From: Nitrospirota bacterium
GTDB lineage: Bacteria > Nitrospirota > Nitrospiria > SBBL01 > JAADHI01
Direction: 5' to 3'
DNA length: 35,431 bases
Assembly (NCBI GenBank): GCA_029261135.1
Contig: JAJDBX010000068.1
Span: 1-35,431, forward strand
Shown: one piece after another, positions 27,836-34,037 of the stretch
Numbering within the stretch: the first letter of the stretch is position 1
Layout of the letters: the number at the start of each line of letters is the position of its first letter
Position numbers and translations under genes: made by a program
The notes under the pieces: model-generated
The model's input: the letters and a program-made list of their open reading frames with translations, nothing else
Databases searched by the model: none
Told to the model about the DNA's origin: nothing

Positions 27836-28138
27836 TTACCATTGCCCCAATGTGAAGAGTTTTCGAGAAAGCCGAAACAAGGCCCCCGCGCCTAAAATGC
27901 CCAGGGCTTGGGGTACGCCTGTATTAACCAGAAAATAAATAATTGAGGGATCTATGCTCGCGGTTAGGCTACTGAGACCTGAAGACAATTGACTTGGAAC
28001 GGGGATAAATCCAATGACACCCGCCAGGGCTTCAAGAAAGGATCGGACTAAAAAAACGGCTTGATCCCCCGACCAGACAATAAATGTATCCCAAAGGCAT
28101 TGAATATAATTGATGACATCTGTAACCCAATCAAACAT
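27836..28138 (-). CDS. pVI-like minor virion protein (membrane)
   Basis: This 100-residue hydrophobic protein has about three membrane segments (LVRSFLEALAGVIGFIPV, DPSIIYFLVNTGVPQALGIL and an N-terminal one). Its position, directly between the pIII-like gene and zot, is that of gene VI in filamentous phages, whose product caps the filament together with pIII. Sequence alone would only say small membrane protein, so the assignment rests mainly on gene order and size. Confidence 0.7.
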   Translation of the reverse strand: MFDWVTDVINYIQCLWDTFIVWSGDQAVFLVRSFLEALAGVIGFIPVPSQLSSGLSSLTASIDPSIIYFLVNTGVPQALGILGAGALFRLSRKLFTLGQW

Positions 28139-28148
28139 GATTTTCCCC

Positions 28149-29546
28149 CTACATCAGCGATAAACGAAATGAAGCCCAGGCCGCCACAAGTAGTATTGTG
28201 CCTTTCATGACGGGGTAAATCACTTGTTGCATGACAGGCGAACATTGAACGTTTATATCCACGGCTCCAATATCCAAAACGCTAGGCAGTGACCAGGTGG
28301 GACAAACCCCGCCGATTGAAGACATGGACAAATCTAAAGTGCTTCCAATTGGTGTTTCTGAAAGTGTGCCCTTGATATCTTGCAAAACCTTTGAAAAGGT
28401 ATCGCTTCGAGGCATGTAGCCGTTGCAGGTCGGCTCTTGAAGAACTGGGAATATCGGGTCGGGTTCTAAAAAGGCATTCAGTTCTTTAATAACTGGGACT
28501 TCGACCGTAAATATACGGTGGCTCGGATCTGTTGGATGTGTCGCCCAATTCACGCCGCTTTCTATTCCCGTTTGTGTGGGTGTCCCTCCTGGTAATTCAA
28601 AGACCATGAATACACGGCAACCCCGAATTTGTCCGTCATTCCTAGACGCAACATGTCTTGTCAAATATGTTTTCATAAATACTACCTGCCCCGAATTATT
28701 CCCTAAATAGTTACCCCCGAATAGACTTGATGGATTTGTAGGCATGACATACACGGGATTAAAACTAAAACTTTGATACTCATTCCATGTTAGTTCTTCA
28801 CCCGATGAATAAACGGGCATAAGCCAGCCTTTCGGGTCTGTGTTCATCTCCTGCCAAATTTGAAATAACCCAGGTTGAGCCAATAACGCCCACTCATTAC
28901 AAACGCTCTGCGCTGTTTGTGTCGGTGTCTCTTCTCGCGTGATGCCATAACCGACTAAATTTGATTTTCCTTCTAGACGTAGCAAGTTTTCTGCATCGTA
29001 CATCAGCTTGGCTTTTCCGACTTCGCCAACTCGATACATAATCGGAACCTGTCCCGCTTGTAGCGGTACGGGTGCTGCATTACCCAATGGGGCCAGATAT
29101 CCAGGGATATCAATGTCAAATGGGGCTGGATCAAGACCGTTTAGATGTTGATCTCCATCCGCATCAAATATCGACCAGTCTTCACCCGGCGGACAGGCGG
29201 CATCTTCAAAGCGGTTTGGATCGCCGATCATTAAACCGCCCACGGTAAATTGATCCTCATATCGATGTTTTGCCCTCGCAAATGGTGAAAATAATTTTAT
29301 ATATTGTGCCTCTGTTACGCCCAGGGCGACACAATCCACACAAGCTGAATATGGCACCGCATAACTTAAACCTCGAATAGGCCAGTTCATGGGATATTGA
29401 TCCGCTGGTGCCCCAATCCCTGTAAAGCTCCAATAATGACCTTCTGCACATTGACCCACATATGACGCTTGAATATCTGATGTTGCTGATGCTTGATCGA
29501 CGCTTATAAAAATAATGATTGGAATTAAAAACAGTGACCACCGCAT
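28149..29546 (-). CDS. pIII-like attachment/tip protein, long paralogue
   Basis: The start is taken at ATG 29546, which overlaps the stop of the previous gene (TAATG) and gives a signal peptide (MRWSLFLIPIIIFISVDQASA). Earlier in-frame codons overlap the upstream gene and give no signal. The 465-residue protein has an N-terminal Cys module (YSACVDCVALGVTEAQY) and a DxDxDG calcium-type loop (DADGDQHLNGLDPAPFD). A unique insert of about 250 residues follows. The C-terminal anchor domain has SDTFSKVLQDIKGTLSETP, CPTWSLPS and a final membrane helix. The ends match the shorter gene upstream, so the two are tandem paralogues. By gene order this is the host-receptor binding virion protein. Confidence 0.75.
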   Translation of the reverse strand: MRWSLFLIPIIIFISVDQASATSDIQASYVGQCAEGHYWSFTGIGAPADQYPMNWPIRGLSYAVPYSACVDCVALGVTEAQYIKLFSPFARAKHRYEDQFTVGGLMIGDPNRFEDAACPPGEDWSIFDADGDQHLNGLDPAPFDIDIPGYLAPLGNAAPVPLQAGQVPIMYRVGEVGKAKLMYDAENLLRLEGKSNLVGYGITREETPTQTAQSVCNEWALLAQPGLFQIWQEMNTDPKGWLMPVYSSGEELTWNEYQSFSFNPVYVMPTNPSSLFGGNYLGNNSGQVVFMKTYLTRHVASRNDGQIRGCRVFMVFELPGGTPTQTGIESGVNWATHPTDPSHRIFTVEVPVIKELNAFLEPDPIFPVLQEPTCNGYMPRSDTFSKVLQDIKGTLSETPIGSTLDLSMSSIGGVCPTWSLPSVLDIGAVDINVQCSPVMQQVIYPVMKGTILLVAAWASFRLSLM

Positions 29547-30301
29547 TAGATAAAGGCCCACTTGTACGCCCCGAAGGTTGCGGCCAGCAGTAAGACCCCT
29601 TTGACGATTCCCATGACATTTAAAAAGGGGATCGAGCATTGAAAATCGATGTCTACGTTTTGAACTGTTGCCCCGCCGACGTTGAATAAACTCATGGGAA
29701 TAGACCAGGTGGGACAAGTCGCTATGCCAGGCGACCAATTAAAAAAACCTGATATGCCCGACATTAAAGGGGAGGCGTTCAGGCTTGTTTTGATATCGGT
29801 AAATACTTTTACAAAGGTATCACCGGAAGGAGTGTATAAAGCGCATGAACCGACAATAGGGGCTGTTGTTGGCGGTGCGTTTGGATCGGGCGGAGGTGTT
29901 GCATTCGGGTCTGTTTGGATCGTGTTATCAAAGGGCGCGAAGTCTATCCCGTTTAATGTTCCGTCTGCATCTGTATCATAGGCTGTCCAATCCCCACCCA
30001 CGGGACAGGCCGCAATAGTAAATATCGAATTACTCCAATGACTTTGAGTCTGATAATTATTGTGTGGGGCAGCCATCAAGGTATTGAACTGTGCCGAAGT
30101 AACGCCCAGACCTGCACAATCGGTACAATCAGCAAAAACAGAAACCAGACTAAACAATCTCTGTGGGCCTGATCCTTCAAGTGCAAAATATGTCACGTTT
30201 GGTAAACATGTTCCCACCGTGACGATATTTGCGGCCTGTGATTGTGCGGGAGTCGCAAGAAAAGCAAATAAGAAAACGGTGATTATCAATAATTTCTTCA
30301 T
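29546..30301 (-). CDS. pIII-like attachment/tip protein, short paralogue
   Basis: This 251-residue protein has a signal peptide (KKLLIITVFLFAFLATPAQSQA) and an N-terminal module with FADCTDCAGLGVTSAQF. A calcium-type loop DTDADGTLNGIDFAPFD follows, then a Pro/Asn-rich linker (about residues 130-150). The C-terminal domain has SGDTFVKVFTDIKTSL and CPTWSIPMSLFNVGG and ends in a membrane helix. It shares all these blocks with the longer gene that follows, but lacks the large insert. The linker and anchor layout is like pIII of filamentous phages. Why two copies are kept is unknown. Confidence 0.72.
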   Translation of the reverse strand: MKKLLIITVFLFAFLATPAQSQAANIVTVGTCLPNVTYFALEGSGPQRLFSLVSVFADCTDCAGLGVTSAQFNTLMAAPHNNYQTQSHWSNSIFTIAACPVGGDWTAYDTDADGTLNGIDFAPFDNTIQTDPNATPPPDPNAPPTTAPIVGSCALYTPSGDTFVKVFTDIKTSLNASPLMSGISGFFNWSPGIATCPTWSIPMSLFNVGGATVQNVDIDFQCSIPFLNVMGIVKGVLLLAATFGAYKWAFI

Positions 30302-30359
30302 AGAGTTATTCCAATAAAGAGTATTTCTAGATAAAGAGACATTTTAAAGATAAGATCAA

Positions 30360-30440
30360 TCAATGGCTTGACCGATAACCCAGAACAACCATGTAAGCGG
30401 TAAGAACCCCTTGAAGAAAGAACAAGGCAATCCAAATCAT
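30360..30440 (-). CDS. Tiny membrane protein, pVII/pIX-like (26 residues)
   Basis: The frame reads MIWIALFFLQGVLTAYMVVL and ends at TGA (30362-30360). It is essentially one transmembrane helix with a short basic tail. Its ATG overlaps the stop of the upstream mini-gene (ATGA), and AAGGA lies seven bases before it. Size, hydrophobicity and position beside the coat genes fit the pVII/pIX proteins (32-33 residues in M13) at the filament's leading end. This is by analogy, as such short proteins have little sequence signal. Confidence 0.55.
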   Translation of the reverse strand: MIWIALFFLQGVLTAYMVVLGYRSSH

Positions 30441-30559
30441 TTGGTTTTCCTTTCGATTATAAATATTGAAACAATGGCGTATAGGGCGAAAAAATGACCA
30501 ATAGCAATAAATGAAGCCGTGATGATGTAAGCGAGTAAGTGCGAATCTAGATCAACCAT
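30437..30559 (-). CDS. Tiny membrane protein, pVII/pIX-like (40 residues)
   Basis: It starts at ATG 30559 with an AGGGG ribosome site about eight bases upstream and ends at TGA 30439-30437. The product has a short polar N-terminus, one long hydrophobic helix (AYIITASFIAIGHFFALYAI) and a basic end (IERKTK). It sits between the second major coat gene and the first pIII-like gene, overlapping the next mini-gene by four bases. Together they look like the pVII-pIX pair, placed after rather than before the major coat genes. Confidence 0.58.
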   Translation of the reverse strand: MVDLDSHLLAYIITASFIAIGHFFALYAIVSIFIIERKTK

Positions 30560-30613
30560 AGAAAACCCCTTTGAAAAAATGGCCGGAACAGGTTGCCCCA
30601 TTCCGGCCAGAAA

Positions 30614-30847
30614 TTACCGAAACCAGCCGATGACTTTATTGAATCCCCACTTGGCGACACCAGGCAGGATTTTCACCGCCGCAATCGCGGTCAATGCGGT
30701 GACAATCGTGCTTGCATCAATCGCAGCTGTGATCGCCGTGAAGTTTAAAGGCGCGGGTGCGGTCTGGGCCATGGCGACCCCTCCCGCGCCAAGGACTGCG
30801 GATACTGTTACCATCGCGGCAATAGCTTTTTGTTTCATTCGATTCAT
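30614..30847 (-). CDS. Major coat protein (pVIII-like), second copy
   Basis: This 77-residue precursor has a signal peptide ending GGVAMA (residue 27). The mature protein is 50 residues, the same length as M13 pVIII. It has a short N-terminal part (QTAPAPLNFTAITAAI), a hydrophobic helix (VTALTAIAAVKILPGVA) and a basic/aromatic end that contacts DNA (KWGFNKVIGWFR). An AGGAG site lies about ten bases before ATG 30847. The last 34 residues are identical to the neighbouring coat gene while the DNA differs at about ten synonymous sites, so both copies are under selection. Thousands of copies would form the filament. Confidence 0.85.
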   Translation of the reverse strand: MNRMKQKAIAAMVTVSAVLGAGGVAMAQTAPAPLNFTAITAAIDASTIVTALTAIAAVKILPGVAKWGFNKVIGWFR

Positions 30848-30907
30848 TATGCTTTTTCTCCTTTTTTTGATTGTCTTTTGTCTTAAATTCCGGTTGACGA
30901 CTATCGC

Positions 30908-31150
30908 TTACCGAAACCAGCCGATGACTTTGTTAAATCCCCACTTGGCCACGCCAGGGAGAATCTTTACCGCCGCAATCGCGGTCAATGCGGTGACAAT
31001 GGTGCTGGCATCAACCGCCGCCGTAACTGCGGTGAAGTTAAAAGCGGGTGGCGGTGGTGGCGGTGTTACTGTCTGCGCCATTGCTACACCCGCGCTTGCG
31101 AATACCGTTACCATCACGGCAAGGGCTTTTTGAAACACTTTTTTAGGCAT
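30908..31150 (-). CDS. Major coat protein (pVIII-like), first copy
   Basis: The start chosen is ATG 31150, because an AAGGAGG ribosome site lies 11 bases before it. An in-frame ATG at 31171 would place that site inside the gene. The 80-residue precursor has a signal peptide ending AGVAMA; the mature part is about 55 residues. It begins with a proline run (TVTPPPPPPAFNF) that the second copy lacks, then the same helix and basic end (last 34 residues identical). The two coats could form a mixed filament, or the proline-rich one could be a variant surface. Confidence 0.82.
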   Translation of the reverse strand: MPKKVFQKALAVMVTVFASAGVAMAQTVTPPPPPPAFNFTAVTAAVDASTIVTALTAIAAVKILPGVAKWGFNKVIGWFR

Positions 31151-31171
31151 TTCCTTTTCTACCTCCTTCAT

Positions 31172-31417
31172 TCAATCATTGATAAAATTAACGACAACCC
31201 CGAGCGCCCACGCGACGAGGTACATCGTTAAGGGCAGGCTAAAGCCTACCGCCCACATCTCCGCAAGGTCGGTGCTGACTGGCATTGCGAAGATATCCGT
31301 CAATGTTGGTTGCGCCGTGTAGGTGGCGGCATCCAACAAAACCCAACCTGGACAAGTCTCTATAGGGTCTGATGTGACGGTCAAAACCCCTAATATGTTG
31401 ACGACACAGGTCGGCAT
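31172..31417 (-). CDS. Small phage membrane protein, possible minor virion protein
   Basis: This 81-residue protein has three short segments: an N-terminal part with two cysteines (PTCVVN and ETCPGWVLL), a polar middle, and a C-terminal membrane helix (LPLTMYLVAWALGVVVNFI). There is no cleavable signal. It follows the ssDNA-binding gene with a two-base gap and precedes the coat genes. In many inoviruses a small membrane protein sits here. No firm function. Confidence 0.55.
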   Translation of the reverse strand: MPTCVVNILGVLTVTSDPIETCPGWVLLDAATYTAQPTLTDIFAMPVSTDLAEMWAVGFSLPLTMYLVAWALGVVVNFIND

Positions 31418-31419
31418 TT

Positions 31420-31710
31420 TTAATTTTTCTTTTTTGAAGTTTCGAGGGCTTCTAAGCCTAAGACGGCTAGACCGACTTTCCCACCGGTTGCGGTCTTCAT
31501 TTTGACGCGCATGGTGAAATCACCAGGAAGCTTTTGAAAGCGAATCTCATCAATGAGATTAAAGGGGCAACTCACTTTCATGACTTCGTGGCCGACATAA
31601 TCATTTTCAGCTTCATCAACGGGCTGAGAAATAAACATGGTGCCGATTTTGTTTCCGTCGATATCAAATCGACGCGCTCCAATAACTGTTGCTTGCATGA
31701 CGTTTTCCAT
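31420..31710 (-). CDS. Phage single-stranded DNA-binding protein (gpV-like)
   Basis: This 96-residue soluble, beta-rich protein reads QATVIGARRFDIDGNKIG at the N-terminus, then KVSCPFNLIDEIRFQKLPGD and VKMKTATGGKVGLAVLG. The pattern of an OB-like fold with LPG turn and basic strands resembles inovirus ssDNA-binding proteins, which coat the plus strand before it is exchanged for coat protein. The place just upstream of the virion genes is right. Start ATG 31710 has AAGGAG about ten bases upstream. Rep is distant, at the other end of the unit, unlike M13. Confidence 0.55.
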   Translation of the reverse strand: MENVMQATVIGARRFDIDGNKIGTMFISQPVDEAENDYVGHEVMKVSCPFNLIDEIRFQKLPGDFTMRVKMKTATGGKVGLAVLGLEALETSKKKN

Positions 31711-31872
31711 TTGCCTGTTCTCCTTTTGTTCCCGTTTGTTTTTTTCAAGTCACGCCAACGGGTTTAAAGCGTGGCTTTTAAAGTCAAAACCAGGTGGCGC
31801 AAAGACACGCCCCCAGATCAGGAAAAAAGCAAATCTCTTGAAAACGAGCTTTGATTGTTTCATGATCTTCAT

Positions 31873-31906
31873 TTTTCTAATCTTTAAAATTTTCTAATCC
31901 TTAAAA
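31873..31906. repeat. Tandem 17-bp repeat
   Basis: TTTTCTAATCTTTAAAA (31873-31889) is followed directly by TTTTCTAATCCTTAAAA (31890-31906), identical but for one base. It covers the stop of the 81-residue gene and lies at the start of a 190-base gap (31711-31900) that otherwise holds no visible gene. It could be a regulatory site or simple slippage. Confidence 0.6.
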
Positions 31907-32146
31907 TAATGACGTTTGAATCGAGGCAATTTCTTTGACCTCATCAATTCTTATAAATTCCCATTCCCTCTTTCCGTACATTTTCGTATCTGACATCATT
32001 CCTATTGCCGACTTGATTGCCTCTTGTTCGTCGGATGCTTGAACAATTACCGATTCATACGCATGAACATATTTTCTAGGCGATAAGGAAGAAGTCACGA
32101 TTTCATGTTTCTCTTTTGTCCCTAAAAATATTTTGAATTCCTTCAT
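31901..32146 (-). CDS. Phage protein of unknown function (81 residues)
   Basis: This is a small soluble protein (KEFKIFLGTKEKHEIVTSS, VQASDEQEAIKSAIGMM, KREWEFIRIDEVKEI). The alternation of strand, helix and strand suggests a compact alpha/beta domain. The central segment resembles small proteins where DEQEAI..A follows a strand, but no family is certain. It lies in the early part of the minus-strand phage unit, before the ssDNA-binding gene. Confidence 0.5.
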   Translation of the reverse strand: MKEFKIFLGTKEKHEIVTSSLSPRKYVHAYESVIVQASDEQEAIKSAIGMMSDTKMYGKREWEFIRIDEVKEIASIQTSLF

Positions 32147-32206
32147 TTAATGACCTCTTGTATGAGAAGAAATTGTTGGAATAGCTGGGATTCTTGTCAT
32201 CCTGGC

Positions 32207-32635
32207 CTACTTTATTTTTTCTATAATTTTTCGCTCTAAAAAAGACGAATAATCAATAAATTGATGTATCGGACTGTTGATTTCAGGATCTTCTTTAGAT
32301 ATCTCTAGGTATTGTCTGGTTAAAAAAATGCCTAATAGATAGAAAATTGTCGGAATTAATGATTTCAAGCTTTCGTCGATTGAACTTGAATCAATTGAAA
32401 TTGGTAACAATACAACTAGGGTAAGCAAAAGAAGTCGAATTATTTTTCTGTCGTTTTTCTTGTCGATATATTGCAAACAAGGTAGAAGTACTTGGAATAG
32501 ACAGTTCAATAGAAAATATAAAAAGCCTAAAAGAAATATGGTTAAAAATATCGCGGCAACAAGGTCAAAAACATAGAGCACTTGTCCTTCTAGACCAAAT
32601 GGGTTGAATGTCTTTATTCCTAGTAGGTCGCGCAT
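32207..32635 (-). CDS. Phage membrane protein of unknown function (142 residues)
   Basis: There are four predicted transmembrane helices: VFDLVAAIFLTIFLLGFLYF, LLNCLFQVLLPCL, IIRLLLLTLVVLLPISI and LIPTIFYLLGIFL. A polar C-terminal tail follows. The composition is more AT-rich than the virion genes. It lies between the HTH gene and the 81-residue gene. It might alter the host membrane, for example superinfection exclusion, but nothing in the sequence proves this. Confidence 0.5.
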   Translation of the reverse strand: MRDLLGIKTFNPFGLEGQVLYVFDLVAAIFLTIFLLGFLYFLLNCLFQVLLPCLQYIDKKNDRKIIRLLLLTLVVLLPISIDSSSIDESLKSLIPTIFYLLGIFLTRQYLEISKEDPEINSPIHQFIDYSSFLERKIIEKIK

Positions 32636-32656
32636 AAATTCGCACCTCTCCCCAGT

Positions 32657-32854
32657 TTATTCATCCTCTAAACATTCTTCATGAAAGACTGCGATATTAA
32701 TCATCCGGCAGCGCCCCACTTTTTTTGTGGGTATTAATCCTTTTTTAATCCATCCATCGACTACGCCAACATCAACGCCCGACAACTCCGAAAACCTCAC
32801 CTTGTGCATGACGGGGACAGAGATCTGAATTTTTACTTCTGGGGAATTTTCCAT
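32657..32854 (-). CDS. Small helix-turn-helix protein of the prophage
   Basis: This 65-residue protein has a MerR/excisionase-type HTH (RFSELSGVDVGVVDGWIKKG, then LIPTKKVGRCRMINIAVF). It is the first gene of the minus-strand unit and is divergent from the XRE repressor with a 142-base gap. This is the place of an early regulator (Cro- or Cox-like) in other phages. It has no enzymatic part. Confidence 0.6.
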   Translation of the reverse strand: MENSPEVKIQISVPVMHKVRFSELSGVDVGVVDGWIKKGLIPTKKVGRCRMINIAVFHEECLEDE

Positions 32855-32953
32855 CTTGTATTGTCCTCTTTTGTCCTTTTATGCTACTTTAACGACGGGT
32901 TTTGATCATGATTCGTGCCGCTTTGGTCGACTTATTTTTAACTTAATGATGGG

Positions 32954-32987
32954 TAATCAGTATGTACGTTAATTAATATACTGATTA
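32954..32987. promoter_or_regulatory. Probable phage operator (10-bp perfect inverted repeat)
   Basis: TAATCAGTAT (32954-32963) and ATACTGATTA (32978-32987) are perfect inverted copies with a 14-base AT-rich spacer. The repeat ends ten bases before the XRE gene start, in the divergent control region. An XRE dimer binding here would block its own gene and could also act on the minus-strand unit. Confidence 0.6.
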
Positions 32988-32996
32988 ATAAGTACA

Positions 32997-33275
32997 ATGT
33001 CAACGCTCACAGGAAAAAAAATCAGACAGATTCGAGAAAACCTTCAACTAGGCCGACAAGAATTTTGCAATCGCACCGGAATAGCAAAAGGGACACTGGT
33101 ACACATAGAGACTGGGGAGCATGAACCCAACCTAAAATCTGTAAAAGCAGTCACAAACACCTGGCCTGAGTACACATTATGGTTAATGAATGACCAGGTA
33201 ATACCCGAAGCCGGACAAATTAGCCCGGAAATCGAAGAGGAAAGGATAAACCTAAAACAAGGGAAGGTTGGTTGA
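32997..33275 (+). CDS. XRE-family repressor of the prophage
   Basis: This 92-residue protein has an N-terminal lambda-repressor type HTH (IRQIRENLQLGRQEFCNRTG, then AKGTLVHIETGEHEPNLKSV) and a short C-terminal tail. It is divergent from all other phage genes, as rstR is in phage CTX, so it is the likely lysogeny repressor. No ribosome site precedes the ATG, and the operator repeat ends only ten bases upstream, so the mRNA may be leaderless. A small hairpin (CCGTG 33283-33287 with CACGG 33294-33298) follows the stop. Confidence 0.8.
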   Translation: MSTLTGKKIRQIRENLQLGRQEFCNRTGIAKGTLVHIETGEHEPNLKSVKAVTNTWPEYTLWLMNDQVIPEAGQISPEIEEERINLKQGKVG

Positions 33276-33351
33276 TCGCCAGCCGTGTTTTTGCACGGTG
33301 GTATGTTTCAACTGACCACGAGATTAAATGATTGTTTTAATTTCTAACGGA

Positions 33352-33406
33352 AGGGCGGGCGTTTAATTCTCAGATTAAACTAGAGGGCCTCCGCGCCCCT
33401 TTTTTT
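33352..33406 (+). terminator. Hairpin-plus-T-run terminator after the repressor gene
   Basis: GTTTAAT (33361-33367) pairs with ATTAAAC (33374-33380). Outside it GGGCG and CGCCC can pair, though not tidily. A run of seven T's follows at 33400-33406. It lies in the 347-base gap between the repressor and hicA and would end repressor transcription. Confidence 0.5.
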
Positions 33407-33425
33407 CATTCAGGGGTGATAAATT

Positions 33426-33524
33426 ATGGTGTCTTTTGTTGCTCTGTCTGTTCTACTTATCGCTATTATCTTCCTAGTTCTCAAAAAAAATAAAAACCAT
33501 CCTCCCGAAAAAGGGATCATTTGA
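33426..33524 (+). CDS. Mini membrane protein (32 residues)
   Basis: ATG 33426 is preceded by an AGGGG ribosome site. The product is one helix (MVSFVALSVLLIAIIFLVL) followed by a basic tail (KKNKNHPPEKGII). Size and topology resemble pVII/pIX or small phage membrane peptides, but it is on the other strand and next to the repressor. It could also be a toxin-like peptide. Evidence is the start context and clear helix-plus-charge pattern only. Confidence 0.4.
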   Translation: MVSFVALSVLLIAIIFLVLKKNKNHPPEKGII

Positions 33525-33622
33525 ACCTATATAAAAAAACCTTTCCGATCCCGAACAAATTCTCTATTTCAATGAGATGTTTTAAGGAATACGGAGAGAA
33601 AATGGGAAGATAGGGTTATCGA

Positions 33623-33808
33623 ATGAAGGTCAAAGAACTTATCAACCTCATTAAAGCAGATGGATGGGTTCAAGTGAGAATGCGAGGAAGTCATCGGCAG
33701 TTTAAGCACCCGAGCAAGCCAGGGGCGGTAACGGTCTCAGGCAAACAAAATGTAGACGTCCCACCTGGGACACTGAACAGTGTATTAAAACAGGCTGGTC
33801 TAAAATAG
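33623..33808 (+). CDS. hicA: HicA-family mRNA interferase toxin
   Basis: This 61-residue protein fits HicA (YcfA-like): a double-stranded RNA-binding-like fold with the catalytic histidine in RMRGSHRQFKHP (about residue 24) and the C-terminal DVPPGTLNSVLKQAGL. HicA cleaves mRNA when not held by HicB. The gene order toxin-antitoxin with 13 bases between is typical. AGGG lies eight bases before the ATG. Confidence 0.9.
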   Translation: MKVKELINLIKADGWVQVRMRGSHRQFKHPSKPGAVTVSGKQNVDVPPGTLNSVLKQAGLK

Positions 33809-33821
33809 TGAGGTATAAATA

Positions 33822-34037
33822 ATGAAATATACAGTAATTATTGAAAAGGGTGGTTCTAGTTATGGTGCTTTTGTCCCAGACCTGCCTGGGTGTATTGCAG
33901 CGGGTGAGACAAAAAACGAGGTGCTTGAGTTAATAACAGAGGCAATTGAGTTTCATATTGAGGGGCTTAGAGAAGATGGTGACACAATTCCAAATCCCCG
34001 CTGCGAATTTACGCAAGTGGAAGTCAGAGCAGCATAA
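33822..34037 (+). CDS. hicB: HicB-family antitoxin
   Basis: This 71-residue protein has the partial RNase H-like fold of HicB (YTVIIEKGGSSYGAFVPDLP, then GCIAAGETKNEVLELITEAI). It neutralises HicA. The length is that of the short HicB type without a fused DNA-binding domain, so autoregulation may need another factor. A GTGAGGT ribosome site precedes it. Confidence 0.9.
   Translation: MKYTVIIEKGGSSYGAFVPDLPGCIAAGETKNEVLELITEAIEFHIEGLREDGDTIPNPRCEFTQVEVRAA

Larger units (their letters stand above)
23787..33524 (-). mobile_element. Inovirus (filamentous phage) prophage at tRNA-Val
   Basis: The block starts at the tRNA 3' end with a tyrosine integrase. It contains the inovirus hallmark Zot/pI ATPase, two pVIII-like coat proteins with signal peptides, paired pIII-like proteins, a pVI-like protein, a Rep of the rolling-circle type and a gpV-like ssDNA-binding protein in canonical order. 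A divergent XRE repressor and its operator lie at the far end. No secretin (pIV) is encoded. The right border is uncertain: no copy of the tRNA 3' end was found up to 35431, so hicAB and the IS110 region may lie inside the element, or the right att site may be beyond the window. The end given here is a minimum. Confidence 0.85.

Noticed and set aside
30579..31133. A 184-codon plus-strand frame with an internal repeat
   Set aside because: The repeat comes from the two coat genes on the other strand, which have signal peptides and ribosome sites.
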